In this document: positions 7,085-15,896 of the stretch, in pieces
Numbering within the stretch: position 1 is the stretch's first letter
Layout: each line of letters begins with the position of its first letter
Source of the DNA: JAGWAJ01 sp965215155
GTDB taxonomy: Bacteria > Acidobacteriota > Vicinamibacteria > Vicinamibacterales > UBA8438
Assembly: GCA_965215155.1 (NCBI GenBank)
Contig: CBDCCY010000002.1
Span: 496,001-560,000 of the forward strand
Reading direction: 5' to 3'
Length of the DNA stretch: 64,000 bases
Notes under the pieces: model-generated
What the model was told of the DNA's origin: nothing
What the model saw: the letters and a program-made list of their open reading frames with translations, nothing else
Databases searched by the model: none
Translations under genes and position numbers: made by a program

Positions 7085-8345
7085 AGTCGTTGTCGTTGGC
7101 CGAACTGATTTCCGCCTCGTACTCTTCCTCGGTCAGGTCGAACCAACTGATCCAGCCGAAGGCCATCTCGTCGATCGTCCGGCTGCCGCCGCCGGTCCAG
7201 TTCAGGGGATCGAGGTTGCCGCGATGGGCTTCGGTGTTGTCGTGGTAGCTGATGACGTGCAGCTTCGTGCCGGCCGGATAGACCGGCTGCGCGTCGTCGG
7301 CGTAGTTGTAGACGATGTGCCAGTTGAAGTCGAAGTTGACGCAGTTGATCATCTCGGTCGACGAGTCCGGATAGATCAGCTCCAGGCACTGCCGCTTCCC
7401 GAGGAAGTGCATGTGCGGCTGGAAACCCGTCAGCTTGCCGGGGAGGTACATCGTGGCGTAGCCGTCGTGGCGCGTCACCTGGCCGGCCGGTATGTCGAGC
7501 TCGCCCGCCTGGCCGAGCTGGCGCGAGTAGAGGATCTTCTCCGGGGTCTCGCCCTCGGGGTACAGGACCATGCCGAGCTCGGTGCGGTCGACCACTTCCT
7601 CGCCGATCGAGTGGTAGTGGAAGCTGAACCGGACGCGCGCGTCGGCCTCGAACAGCTTGCCCGTCCCTTCGGGGTACTTGTCGGCGTTCTTGCCGACGGC
7701 GTACTCGTTCAGGAAGAAGTCGTTCGAGCTGTCGTCCGGCGGCGCCTCGGGGTCGGTGACGGCGTAGGTCAGGGCGTGATGGACGACCCGCAGGTCGCCG
7801 GCCCGCGTCTGGATCGCCTTGATGAAGCGATCCTCGCCGATCCCCGACTCGACGATGTAGTCGCCCCACCAGTCGCCCGCCTCGGCCGGCACGGTGTGCG
7901 GCGGCGAGGTCACGATGACGTCGGGCGGGAGCTCCCACGCCCCGAAGTCGGGCAGCTCGACGGGCGGCGGCGCGTCGGCGGGGTTGCCCCGCGGGGCGCC
8001 TGCGTCGACCCAGGCGGCGACGAGCTCGATCTCGGCGTCGCTCAGCGAACGGTCCTGCTTGAAGTCCTGGATGCCCACGTTCTTGTCGACGTGCCAGGGA
8101 GGCATCTCGCGCGCGACGACCTTGTTCTTGATCGACCGCGCCCAGGGCCGCGTCTCCTGGTAGTTCATCAGCGACATCGGCGCCATGTTGTCGGGCCGGT
8201 GACACACCTGGCACGAGCGCTGGAAGATCGGCTCGATATCCTTGTGGAAGGTCGGCGCCGCGTCCTGCGCCGAGGCGACTCCCGGAACCAGCGCCACCGC
8301 CGCGACGACGGCCAGCCCGGCCACTCCCAGCACGACATCCCTCAT
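7083..8345 (-). CDS. cytochrome c / copper type II monooxygenase-like secreted protein
   Basis: A 420-residue exported protein starting at ATG 8345, with GGAGGTG five bases upstream. After the signal peptide (1-26) comes a small cytochrome c domain with one heme motif, CQVCH (about residue 45), and a distal IKNKVVAREMPPW segment with a candidate axial Met. The remainder matches the two-domain copper-binding fold of ascorbate-dependent monooxygenases (PHM/DBH family): HHALTYAV, FHYHSIGEE, PHMHFLGKRQCLELIY and WHIVYNY supply candidate copper-ligand histidines. It may oxidise an organic substrate with electrons delivered through its heme. The substrate is unknown. Transcription ends at the hairpins near 7.0 kb. 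Confidence 0.82.
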   Translation of the reverse strand: MRDVVLGVAGLAVVAAVALVPGVASAQDAAPTFHKDIEPIFQRSCQVCHRPDNMAPMSLMNYQETRPWARSIKNKVVAREMPPWHVDKNVGIQDFKQDRSLSDAEIELVAAWVDAGAPRGNPADAPPPVELPDFGAWELPPDVIVTSPPHTVPAEAGDWWGDYIVESGIGEDRFIKAIQTRAGDLRVVHHALTYAVTDPEAPPDDSSNDFFLNEYAVGKNADKYPEGTGKLFEADARVRFSFHYHSIGEEVVDRTELGMVLYPEGETPEKILYSRQLGQAGELDIPAGQVTRHDGYATMYLPGKLTGFQPHMHFLGKRQCLELIYPDSSTEMINCVNFDFNWHIVYNYADDAQPVYPAGTKLHVISYHDNTEAHRGNLDPLNWTGGGSRTIDEMAFGWISWFDLTEEEYEAEISSANDND

Positions 8346-8527
8346 TGAAGCACCTCCAAGAACGCCCGCGGCGGGCGGTTCGACACAGACGGATTCCGGA
8401 TCTTCGTAAGTGTAGCGCGGCGCCTGGCGACGGTCAACGGCACGGGCTCGGTCGCGCGTACGCCCGGATCCGCCGCAGCGCGCAGGGCCCGAGGCGCGCC
8501 GGGCACCATCGAGGCGGCGCCCGGGGC

Positions 8528-9853
8528 TCAGCGAGCGGGCGAGTCCGCCTCTGCCGCGCCCCGCTCCAGGTAGTCCCAGACGACGTTGGCCATCGCCCGC
8601 ATCCCGACCGGCAGGGCGCCGTCGTCGGCCCGGAACGTCGGCGAATGGTGATCGCCGGATACGGTCCCCGGCTTGCGCGCGCCGAGCATGAAGAAGAAAC
8701 CAGGCACCTCGTTGGCGAAGAGCGAGAAGTCCTCCCCCGCCATCCAGGGATCCGCCAGCGCCACGTTGTCCTCTCCGATCGCCGCCGCGAGGCTCGGCAC
8801 GGTCGCGGCGGTCAGCGCGCGATCGTTGATGGTGACAGGCATGATGCGGTCGTAGACGAGCTCGAACGAACCCCCGCCCGCCCGCGTGATGCCGTCGAGG
8901 ATCTCGCCCATGCGGCGCTCCACCGTGTCCTGGACCTCCGGATCGTAGGTTCGCACCGTCCCCTCGAGCCGCACCTCGCCCGGAATGATGTTGAAGCGCG
9001 TTCCGCCGCGGATCAGCCCGACCGTGACCACGCTCGGCGCCAGCGGGGAGAGGTTGCGCGACCGGATGGTCTGGAGCGCCGTCACGGCCTGTGCGGCCAT
9101 CACCACCGGGTCGATGCTGAGATGCGGCGCCGCCCCGTGCGCCTGCCGGCCGCGGATGGTCGCCCGGAAGTGATCGACGGCGGCCAGCGCGCCTCCGGGC
9201 GTGTAGGCCACCCGGCCGACGTCCGCGTGCGCGCTCGCGTGCAACCCGAAGACGGCCTCGGGTCGCGGGTCGCGGAACGCGCCTTCCGCGAGCATCAGCT
9301 TCGCTCCGCCCTCCTCGCCGGGAGGCGGACCCTCCTCGGCCGGCTGGAACACGAAGACGACGGTGCCGGGAAGCTCGGCCTGCAGCCCCTTGAGGATGGA
9401 GGCCACGCCGAGCTGCACCGCGGTGTGGATGTCGTGGCCGCAGGCGTGCATGACGCCGACTTCCTGTCCGAGGTACGTGGTGCGCTTCGTCGATGCGAAC
9501 GGCAGATCCGTCGCCTCGGTGACCGGCAGCGCGTCCATGTCGGCGCGCACCGCGACGACCGGTCCGGGGCGACCGCCGCGCAGGACGGCGACGACGCCGG
9601 TGTGCGCGATCCCGGTGCGTACGTCGTCGAACCCGAGCCCGCGCAGATGGCCGGCCACGAGCGCGGCCGTCTCCACCTCGCGGTTGCCCAGCTCCGGATT
9701 GGCGTGGATGTGGTGTCGGATCTCGGTGATGCGCGGCAGCACGCGCTCGATGGCCGCTTCGAACCGATCCTGGCCGGCGGCGAGCGGCGGAGCCGCAACC
9801 GCCAGGCCGGCCAGCGCCAACGCCAGCGTCGCGGGACGAGTGCAGTGCGTCAT
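8528..9853 (-). CDS. M20D-family amidohydrolase / peptidase, exported
   Basis: A 441-residue zinc hydrolase of the HipO/IAA-amino-acid hydrolase type. Residues 1-27 are a signal peptide, so it acts in the periplasm or outside. Family motifs are clear: HHIHANPELGNREVET, AVRADMDALPV, the metal site MHACGHDIHTA (~140), QPAEEG (catalytic Glu region), and the dimerisation domain entered at RATIRGRQAHGAAP. The late WMAGEDFSLF motif and HSPTF provide the remaining zinc ligand. It cleaves N-acyl or peptide amide bonds; the exact substrate cannot be told. It is divergently arranged to the cupredoxin lipoprotein gene with a 64-bp spacer. Confidence 0.9.
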   Translation of the reverse strand: MTHCTRPATLALALAGLAVAAPPLAAGQDRFEAAIERVLPRITEIRHHIHANPELGNREVETAALVAGHLRGLGFDDVRTGIAHTGVVAVLRGGRPGPVVAVRADMDALPVTEATDLPFASTKRTTYLGQEVGVMHACGHDIHTAVQLGVASILKGLQAELPGTVVFVFQPAEEGPPPGEEGGAKLMLAEGAFRDPRPEAVFGLHASAHADVGRVAYTPGGALAAVDHFRATIRGRQAHGAAPHLSIDPVVMAAQAVTALQTIRSRNLSPLAPSVVTVGLIRGGTRFNIIPGEVRLEGTVRTYDPEVQDTVERRMGEILDGITRAGGGSFELVYDRIMPVTINDRALTAATVPSLAAAIGEDNVALADPWMAGEDFSLFANEVPGFFFMLGARKPGTVSGDHHSPTFRADDGALPVGMRAMANVVWDYLERGAAEADSPAR

Positions 9854-9887
9854 GGTTCCATTCTAGGGGCCTGGCGGGGCGTCTTTC

Positions 9888-9893
9888 TATAAT
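9888..9893 (+). promoter_or_regulatory. candidate -10 box TATAAT
   Basis: A perfect TATAAT lies in the short spacer between the divergent M20 peptidase and cupredoxin lipoprotein genes, 24 bases before the ATG at 9918. No good -35 hexamer is seen at 17 bases upstream, so a sigma factor with different -35 preference or an activator may be involved. Confidence 0.45.
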
Positions 9894-9917
9894 GTCGCGG
9901 GGGCGCGGGAAGACGAC

Positions 9918-10577
9918 ATGCAACGACTACGCAACGCACGAACCGCTCTCGCTGTGCTCGGGATCGCGGCGGCGTCGAGCGCCTGCGGAAGCGCGCCGGA
10001 GCCGCCGGCCGCGGAGTCCGCGGGGACCGGCGCTGCGGCCTCCGCCACCAGCCGCGAAGGGCAGCCGGTGACCGGGCAGGTGCCGGTCTCTCGGGACGGC
10101 TCGCTGACCGTCGTGATGCTGGAGCCCGAGAACCCCATCGACGCCCCCGCGACGACCGAGCCGGTGACGATGGATCAACTCGGGATGGAGTTCCTGCCGC
10201 CCGTGCTCCTGGCCGGAGTGGGCCAGCCGGTGCGCTTTCGGAACAGCGAGGACGTGATGCACAACGTCCGCGTCTACAACATCGACACGAAGGATACCGC
10301 TCTCAACATCTCGACCCCTCTCGGCGGCACGTACGAGCATCGCTTCGATGTCGCGGGCACCTACCGCGTTGCCTGCGACATCCACCCGGCAATGGGAGCG
10401 AGCGTGGTGATCACCGGCGCTCCCTATGCGGCGGTGGCGGGGCGCGACGGCCGCTTCGTCCTCGACGACGTCGTCCCCGGCGCATACACCGCGATCGTGC
10501 AGGCCGGCGCGTCCCGCACCGAGCACGCGGTCGACATCCAGCCGGCGCCCACCGAGCTCGACCTGACCGGCGACTGA
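9918..10577 (+). CDS. cupredoxin-type lipoprotein with carboxypeptidase-regulatory-like tail
   Basis: A 219-residue lipoprotein. The signal sequence ends in the lipobox SSAC (Cys ~23). After a low-complexity linker, residues ~55-165 form a cupredoxin domain with candidate type 1 copper ligands: His in MHNVRVYN, and Cys, His and Met in ACDIHPAMGASV. This CDxHP-M signature is shared by plastocyanin-like lipoproteins of soil bacteria. The last part (GRDGRFVLDDVVPGAYTAIV) is a short carboxypeptidase-regulatory-like module. It is likely an electron carrier or copper binder on the outer face of a membrane. It could serve the cytochromes nearby, but that link is inference. Confidence 0.8.
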   Translation: MQRLRNARTALAVLGIAAASSACGSAPEPPAAESAGTGAAASATSREGQPVTGQVPVSRDGSLTVVMLEPENPIDAPATTEPVTMDQLGMEFLPPVLLAGVGQPVRFRNSEDVMHNVRVYNIDTKDTALNISTPLGGTYEHRFDVAGTYRVACDIHPAMGASVVITGAPYAAVAGRDGRFVLDDVVPGAYTAIVQAGASRTEHAVDIQPAPTELDLTGD

Positions 10578-10592
10578 AAGGGCGCTTGCGGG

Positions 10593-11645
10593 CTACGGCG
10601 GAGCCTCCTGGCCGCGGTCGAGCCGGGCCCTGAGCTCGTCGATCTCCGCCTGCAGGCGGCGCAGGTCCTCGGCCATCCGTGGCAGGCGGTTCAGGTGGAA
10701 CTGCTGCGTCTTGATCCTCCGGAGCGGCCGGGCCGGCGTGCCCCAGTAGACCTCGCCGGCAGGGACGCGCTTGCGGCTCGGCACCCCGCACTGCGCGCCG
10801 ACGATGCCGCGGGGATCGATCCGGCAGTAGTCCGCAATCCCGACCTGGCCGCCGATCGTCGCGTGCTCGCCGACCGTGGAGCTCCCGGCGATCCCGGTCT
10901 GGGAAGAGATGATGGCGTGCGTTCCGATCCGGACGTTGTGCGCTATCTGGCACAGGTTGTCGATCTTGGCGCCGTCGTCGATGACGGTCTCGTCGAGCGC
11001 GCCCCGGTCGATGCAACTGTTGGCGCCGACCTCGACGTCCGCGCCGATGGTGACATGACCCACCTGCGGGATCTTGATGTGCCGCTCGCCGTCGAACACG
11101 AAGCCGAACCCGTCGGCGCCGATGACGACGCCGGCGTGGACGGTGACCCGGTCGCCGAGCTCGGTCGCGGCGTAGAGCACCACGTGGGGGAACAGCAGGC
11201 AGCCGTCGCCGATCCGGCAGCCGCGTCCGACGTAGCAGCCCGGGTGGATCACCGTGCCGCGCCCGACCGTCGCGCCCGCCTCGAGGAGCGACCAGGCGCC
11301 GACGTGCACGTCGTCCGCGAGCCGCACATCCTCTGCGACGATGGCGGTCGGATGCACCCCGGGAGCGGGACGGTCGCGGTGCAGCAGCCACTGCGCCGCC
11401 CGCGCGAAGGCGACCCGCGGCCGATCGACCACGATGACGGTCCGGTCCGGAGGCTCGCCGGGAGGCACCAGCACGCACGAGGCGCGCGTGACCGGCACGC
11501 GGGGGAGGTAGGCCGCCTCGGCATAGGCCAGGGCGCCCGCCTCGGCGCGCTCGAGGCTGCCGACCGTGTGAAGCTCGACCTTTTCATCCCCGTGCAGCGT
11601 GCCGCCCACGTAGTCGGCGACCTCCCGTGCGGTTCGTGTCTGCAT
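10593..11645 (-). CDS. lpxD: UDP-3-O-acylglucosamine N-acyltransferase LpxD
   Basis: A 350-residue cytoplasmic enzyme of lipid A synthesis. It adds the N-linked hydroxyacyl chain to UDP-3-O-acylglucosamine. The N-terminal uridine-binding domain (1-100, with GTLHGDEKVELHTVGSL) is followed by a left-handed beta-helix of hexapeptide repeats. The catalytic histidine region is VHAGVVIGADGFGF (about residue 240), with IAHNVRIG next to it. A C-terminal helix (RMAEDLRRLQAEIDELRAR) is the usual acyl-carrier-binding coiled extension. Start ATG 11645 has a GGGGGAG site. The gene stands alone, not in the usual bamA-lpxD-fabZ-lpxA cluster. Its presence shows an LPS-bearing outer membrane. Confidence 0.95.
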   Translation of the reverse strand: MQTRTAREVADYVGGTLHGDEKVELHTVGSLERAEAGALAYAEAAYLPRVPVTRASCVLVPPGEPPDRTVIVVDRPRVAFARAAQWLLHRDRPAPGVHPTAIVAEDVRLADDVHVGAWSLLEAGATVGRGTVIHPGCYVGRGCRIGDGCLLFPHVVLYAATELGDRVTVHAGVVIGADGFGFVFDGERHIKIPQVGHVTIGADVEVGANSCIDRGALDETVIDDGAKIDNLCQIAHNVRIGTHAIISSQTGIAGSSTVGEHATIGGQVGIADYCRIDPRGIVGAQCGVPSRKRVPAGEVYWGTPARPLRRIKTQQFHLNRLPRMAEDLRRLQAEIDELRARLDRGQEAPP

Positions 11646-11752
11646 GCGGCTCCCCCGTCCCCGAACGACCCGGTCCGAGCGCGGACCCTGCCCGTCGCCG
11701 AGCGGACGACAGCGTATCCGGACGACCTACCGTAACAGGGCGACCAAAACTC

Positions 11753-11764
11753 CTAATGAATTAG
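11753..11764 (+). promoter_or_regulatory. palindromic candidate operator for the BlaI-type repressor
   Basis: CTAAT-GA-ATTAG is a perfect 5-bp inverted repeat that abuts the -35 box of the blaI promoter. AT-rich palindromes at the promoter are what BlaI/MecI repressors bind, so autoregulation is likely. Confidence 0.55.
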
Positions 11765-11793
11765 TTGACATGCCGACCCCGCGGGGGTACAGT
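11765..11793 (+). promoter_or_regulatory. sigma-70 promoter of the blaI-blaR1 pair
   Basis: TTGACA (11765-11770), a 17-base spacer and TACAGT (11788-11793) give a near-consensus housekeeping promoter about 52 bases before the GTG start of the repressor gene. It is the best promoter in the window. Confidence 0.75.
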
Positions 11794-11844
11794 CCCCGGA
11801 GCAGGACGCGGTGAACCCTGCGCCATGAGATGGAGGATGGTGGC

Positions 11845-12222
11845 GTGCCCCGCAAGCGGTCGGTGACGTTGACGGACGGCGAGCTGCGCCTGATGCGCGT
11901 CCTCTGGGAGAGGGGACGCGCCAGCGTCAGCGAGGTCCGCGCGGCGCTGCCCCCCTCGCACCGGCCCGCCTACAACACCGTGCTCACCGAGCTCGGCATC
12001 CTCGAGCGGAAGGGCTACGTCCGCCACACGAAGAGCGGGCGCGCTTTCGTCTACGCGCCGGTGGTCGACCGCGAACGCGCGCAACGGAGCGCCGTGCGGC
12101 GCCTGGTCAGTCAACTGTTCGACGGATCCGCCGGCTCGCTGGCCGTGAGCATCCTGCAGCACGAGCAGGTCGATCAGGCGGAGATCGCCTTCATCCGGCG
12201 ACTCCTGGACGAGGAAGCGTAG
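11845..12222 (+). CDS. BlaI/MecI/CopY-family transcriptional repressor
   Basis: A 125-residue winged-helix regulator. I prefer the GTG at 11845 because GGAGG lies eight bases before it; an ATG at 11830 would place that site inside the gene. The DNA-binding domain spans ~1-75 (LTDGELRLMRVLWERGRASVSEV, then YNTVLTELGILERKGYVRH with the recognition helix). A C-terminal dimerisation helix contains the region usually cleaved on induction. The metallopeptidase gene starts seven bases after its stop, so the two form a BlaI/BlaR1-type sensing pair. The signal is unknown, and no beta-lactamase gene is adjacent. Confidence 0.88.
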   Translation: MPRKRSVTLTDGELRLMRVLWERGRASVSEVRAALPPSHRPAYNTVLTELGILERKGYVRHTKSGRAFVYAPVVDRERAQRSAVRRLVSQLFDGSAGSLAVSILQHEQVDQAEIAFIRRLLDEEA

Positions 12223-12229
12223 GAACTGC

Positions 12230-13663
12230 ATGGGCGCGGCGCTGACTTGGGTCTGGCAGGGCAGTCTGGTTGCCCTGGTGCTCGCAATGGTCCTGCGGGC
12301 GGCCCCGGCGCTCCGCCTGAGCGCCGCGTTGCGCTACGCGCTCTGCTGGCTGGGGCTGGGCGTGGTGCTGGTGCTGCCGCTCGTGCCGGCTGCGCTCGAG
12401 GCGTTGCCGGACGCGACCCTGACGGCGGGCGGGCTCGCACCGATATCGGGCAGCGGAACTCTGACGCTGCCGGGCGCGCCGCAGATGCTGGAGACGGGAC
12501 TGGTCGCTCTGTGGGCGCTGACGGTCGTCGGCGGCCTTGCGCGCCTGACCCTCGACCTCCGGGAACTGTTCCGCATGAAGAGGCGTGCGCGGCCGCTGCC
12601 GGACGCCGCGCAGCAGCGCCTCCCACTCTGGCAGAACGCGCGGAACCGGGGAAGGCGGGTGCAGTTGGCCGAGCTCGACGACCCCGTTCCGGCCGCGGTC
12701 CTCGGCTTCCGGCGGCCGATGATCGTCGTTCCGCGCGCGCTCCGGGATGCGCTCACCGACGCGGAGCTCGACCAGGTGGTGGCCCACGAGCACGCGCACG
12801 TCGCGCGGCGCGACGACTGGGCGAGCCTGCTGCAGCGGATCGTCGCCGTACCCGTCGGGTGGCACCCGGCGGTCTGGCTCATCGGACGCTGGATGCGCCG
12901 CGAGCGCGAACTGGCGGCCGATGAGCGCGTAGCGCTGCGGACCGGCGAGCCGCGCGCGTACGCCCGCTGTCTCGCGCGAGTCGCAGAGGCCATGTCCGGG
13001 CCGGCGGCGCTGCGGCTCGCCTCCGGAGCGGTCGGGTCGCGCGGCGAGGTGGCGCGGCGCGTCGCGCACCTGCTCGACGCCAGGTGGCTGCGCACACGCC
13101 GCTCGTCGCGCTGGGTGCTCGCGGCGGGCCTGCTGGCGACGATCCCCGCCCTGCTGCTCGGCGGCCGGCTCCCGGCCGTGGAACTCGGCGCGGGCGGCGC
13201 CGCCGGAACGCAGGTGCGCGTCGCGCCCCCGCCGTCACCGGCGCCGCCGCTCCCCGCGCGCATCGCGCGCGGCGCCCCGACCGGCGGGACCGGCGCAGGG
13301 CGTCCGCCGCGGGTAGCGGGCGTCCGGCTCCCGGCGCGGCCCGCGGCGCCGGCGCCGCTCGCGGCGACCGGCCTGATCGATTCTCTCGCGCCGCAGCGGC
13401 TGCAGCCGGCGGCGCGCTCGAGCGGACTCGAATGGCGCGCCCGATCCCGCGCCCCCCTCCCGGCGCAAGATCTCGGCTTGTCGGCGCACCTCTCCGTCGC
13501 GCCGGCGGAGCGGAGCGGGAGCTCCGGGGAATCCCGATGGGACTGGGCGGGACGCGCCGGTACATCACTCGGGTCCTGGTTCGCGGGCGCCGGTCGCACG
13601 ACCGCCGGCGCCTTCCGCGGCCTCGGCTCGTCGCTTGCGAGGACGTTCACCGGCCGGCGGTGA
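12230..13663 (+). CDS. BlaR1-like M56 membrane metallopeptidase
   Basis: A 477-residue integral membrane zinc peptidase. Three or four N-terminal hydrophobic helices (residues 1-110) are followed by the cytoplasmic gluzincin domain with HEHAH at residues 186-190 and the downstream ERELAADERVAL glutamate motif. A further membrane segment (SSRWVLAAGLLATIPALLL) precedes a Pro/Ala/Gly/Arg-rich tail of ~150 residues. Unlike staphylococcal BlaR1 (about 585 residues) there is no penicillin-binding sensor domain, so the stimulus need not be a beta-lactam. It presumably inactivates the BlaI-type repressor encoded just upstream. Confidence 0.85.
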   Translation: MGAALTWVWQGSLVALVLAMVLRAAPALRLSAALRYALCWLGLGVVLVLPLVPAALEALPDATLTAGGLAPISGSGTLTLPGAPQMLETGLVALWALTVVGGLARLTLDLRELFRMKRRARPLPDAAQQRLPLWQNARNRGRRVQLAELDDPVPAAVLGFRRPMIVVPRALRDALTDAELDQVVAHEHAHVARRDDWASLLQRIVAVPVGWHPAVWLIGRWMRRERELAADERVALRTGEPRAYARCLARVAEAMSGPAALRLASGAVGSRGEVARRVAHLLDARWLRTRRSSRWVLAAGLLATIPALLLGGRLPAVELGAGGAAGTQVRVAPPPSPAPPLPARIARGAPTGGTGAGRPPRVAGVRLPARPAAPAPLAATGLIDSLAPQRLQPAARSSGLEWRARSRAPLPAQDLGLSAHLSVAPAERSGSSGESRWDWAGRAGTSLGSWFAGAGRTTAGAFRGLGSSLARTFTGRR

Positions 13664-13731
13664 GCTTCCGATCGGACGAACCGGCCGAGTGCTCCACGTC
13701 GCGGCCAGCCGGCGGAGGATACCAGTCGTCG

Positions 13732-15288
13732 ATGCGCATACATCTCATCAACCCAAGTCACATCTCGTTCGGCATGGCGGTCATCACGCCCCGCTGGCCC
13801 TACGTTCTGGCCGAAGCGACTCCCCGCCGCTTCGGCGACCCGCAAGTCGTGGACGAGACCCTCGCGCCCTTCGACCCGGAGGCGATCGAGCCGGGCGACG
13901 TGGTCGGCGTCAGCGTCCACACCGGCAATGCCCTCCGCGGCTACGAGGTGGGTCGGGCCGCCCGCGAGCGCGGCGCGCGCGTCGTGTTCGGCGGCATCCA
14001 CGCCACGCTCTACCCGGACGAGGCGCACGAGCGGGGCGGGGCGCACGCGGTCGTCAAGGGGGACGGCGAGAGCATCTGGCCGCAGGCGCTGGAGGACTGC
14101 GCCGCCGGGCGGCCGCAACCGTTCTACGAGGGAGGCCGGGTCCCCGGCGGGTCCCTGCGCAAGGCGCGCTGGGACCTTCTCCCGCGGAACCGCTACATGT
14201 GGGCCTCCGTGCAGACGGTCCGCGGGTGCCCGAAGCACTGCTCCTTCTGCTCCGTGTGGCGCACCGACGGCCAGGAACCGCGCCAGCGGACGACCGAGGC
14301 GGTGGTGGAGGAGATCGTCGAGCTCCGGCGCATGGGCTTCCGGTTCATCACGCTCGCCGACGACAACTTCTACCCCGTCACCCTCGAGGACCTCGCCATG
14401 GCGCGGCGGCGCAAGGACCCGTCCCGGCTCCGGGAGCTCGAAGCGCTGCGGGCCGAGCGCTTCGACCTCATGGCGAGGCTGGCGCGACTTCCGTCGGACA
14501 CGGTGTTCTTCACGCAGATCACGATGGAGGCGGCCGAGGACACCGCGTTCCTGCAGGCGATGCGCGAGGCGCGAATCCGCGGCGCCCTGATCGGGGTCGA
14601 ATCGGTCTCGGAAGAAGGGCTGAACGACGTCTACAAGGACTTCAACCTGGCCGGCGACGCGCTGGTCGCGCGCCTCCTGGAGTTCAGGCGGCATGGCGTG
14701 CACGTGCTCGGGTCGTTCATCTTCGGGCTGCCGAGCGATCGGCCGGACACCTTCCGATCGACGGCAGCTCTCGCGCGCCAGGCGGACATCGACTTCGCGC
14801 AGTTCGTCACCCTGACGCCGTTCCCGGGCACCGTCGACTTCCAGAAGTGGGAGCGGACCGACGCCGCCGCGTCACGCAAGGTCGACGGCGTTCCGCTGAG
14901 CCGCTACTGGCTCATACCGCAGGCGGTGCGGCCGAAGGTGTTCTCGCCCCATCCGGCGATGACGGCGGAGGACATCCGGACCGGCACGCAGTCGGCCTGG
15001 GACGATTTCTACGCGCTGCCGGCGGTCTGGCGGCGTTCCTCCATCGTGGGGTCGCTGAAGGGCCGGCTGGCCTACGTGCTGGTCTCGAAGCTCTACCGGC
15101 AGATGTACGCCAACACCGGGATCGCCACCGACAGCGCACGGGTGTCGCGCGCCGCGACCTGGGCCAGCCTGCTCGCGCGCCCGCTGCGACGACTCTTCGC
15201 GGGCCGGCCGATGCCCGAGCTGCAGGTCCCCGACCCGCGGCCGGTCGCACCCGATGGGGCCTCGCCGCAGCCTCAGCCTCTGCTGTAG
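13732..15288 (+). CDS. B12-binding-domain radical SAM protein
   Basis: A 518-residue enzyme. The N-terminal ~130 residues form a cobalamin-binding Rossmann-like domain (MRIHLINPS, GVSVHTGNALRGYEV, VVFGGIHATLYPDEA). The radical SAM core starts at GCPKHCSFC (cysteines 166, 170 and 173 bind the 4Fe-4S cluster) and continues through LADDNFYP and GVESVSEEGLNDVYKDFN. The substrate of this class (methyl transfers, ring rearrangements) cannot be deduced. It follows the BlaR1-like gene by 68 bases in the same direction and may be part of the same transcript. A GGAGG site lies 13 bases upstream, rather far from the ATG. Confidence 0.88.
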   Translation: MRIHLINPSHISFGMAVITPRWPYVLAEATPRRFGDPQVVDETLAPFDPEAIEPGDVVGVSVHTGNALRGYEVGRAARERGARVVFGGIHATLYPDEAHERGGAHAVVKGDGESIWPQALEDCAAGRPQPFYEGGRVPGGSLRKARWDLLPRNRYMWASVQTVRGCPKHCSFCSVWRTDGQEPRQRTTEAVVEEIVELRRMGFRFITLADDNFYPVTLEDLAMARRRKDPSRLRELEALRAERFDLMARLARLPSDTVFFTQITMEAAEDTAFLQAMREARIRGALIGVESVSEEGLNDVYKDFNLAGDALVARLLEFRRHGVHVLGSFIFGLPSDRPDTFRSTAALARQADIDFAQFVTLTPFPGTVDFQKWERTDAAASRKVDGVPLSRYWLIPQAVRPKVFSPHPAMTAEDIRTGTQSAWDDFYALPAVWRRSSIVGSLKGRLAYVLVSKLYRQMYANTGIATDSARVSRAATWASLLARPLRRLFAGRPMPELQVPDPRPVAPDGASPQPQPLL

Positions 15289-15353
15289 CCGCGCGGCGGC
15301 GGGGGAGGAACCGGCGGCCGCGCCGCGGACGATGAGGAGAGGAGAGGGCGACG

Positions 15354-15803
15354 ATGCGCGTCATGGTCCTCGTGAAGGCGACGAAGGAGAGCGAATCCGG
15401 CAACCTGCCGCCATCCACCGAGCTTCTCGAGGCGATGGGCAGGTACAACGAGGAGCTGGCCGCGGCCGGCGTCCTCCAGGCCGGCGAGGGGCTCCACCCC
15501 TCCTCGAAGGGCAAGCGGGTGGCCTTCGACGGCCCGGGGCGTACTGTCATCGACGGTCCCTTCTCCGCCACGAGCGAGCTGGTCTCCGGCTTCTGGCTCT
15601 GGCAGGTCCGGGACATGGACGAGGCGGTCGCATGGGTGAAGCGCTGCCCGAACCCGATGCCGGGCCCGAGCGAGATCGAGATCCGTCCGATCCTCGAGGC
15701 GGCCGACTTCGGCGACGCCATGACCCCGGAACTGGCGGAACGGGAAGACCGGCTCCGCGAGAAGACCGCCGGTCGCGACGCACCTCCATCCCCCAGGCGG
15801 TGA
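15354..15803 (+). CDS. YCII-related (DGPF-type) domain protein
   Basis: A 149-residue small cytoplasmic protein with a good GGAGAGG site. It begins MRVMVLVKATKESESG and contains the family hallmark VIDGPFSATSELVSGFWLWQV followed by MDEAVAWVKRCPNP, a ferredoxin-like alpha-beta fold. Members are often found beside ECF sigma factors or hydrolases; the biochemical role is poorly known. No sigma gene is adjacent here. The tail after ~125 (ELAEREDRLREKTAGRDAPP) is charged and probably disordered. Confidence 0.85.
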   Translation: MRVMVLVKATKESESGNLPPSTELLEAMGRYNEELAAAGVLQAGEGLHPSSKGKRVAFDGPGRTVIDGPFSATSELVSGFWLWQVRDMDEAVAWVKRCPNPMPGPSEIEIRPILEAADFGDAMTPELAEREDRLREKTAGRDAPPSPRR

Positions 15804-15896
15804 TGGGTCCGCGCGGCCACCCATTCCTGGCGACGGAAGGTCTCCTCCCCCACGGCTTCCGGACCCGCAACCTCGCGGATCCGCGCAGGAATGTCG

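Noticed and set aside
11845..13663. Beta-lactam resistance locus
   Set aside because: Regulator and protease resemble BlaI/BlaR1, but there is no beta-lactamase or penicillin-binding sensor domain.
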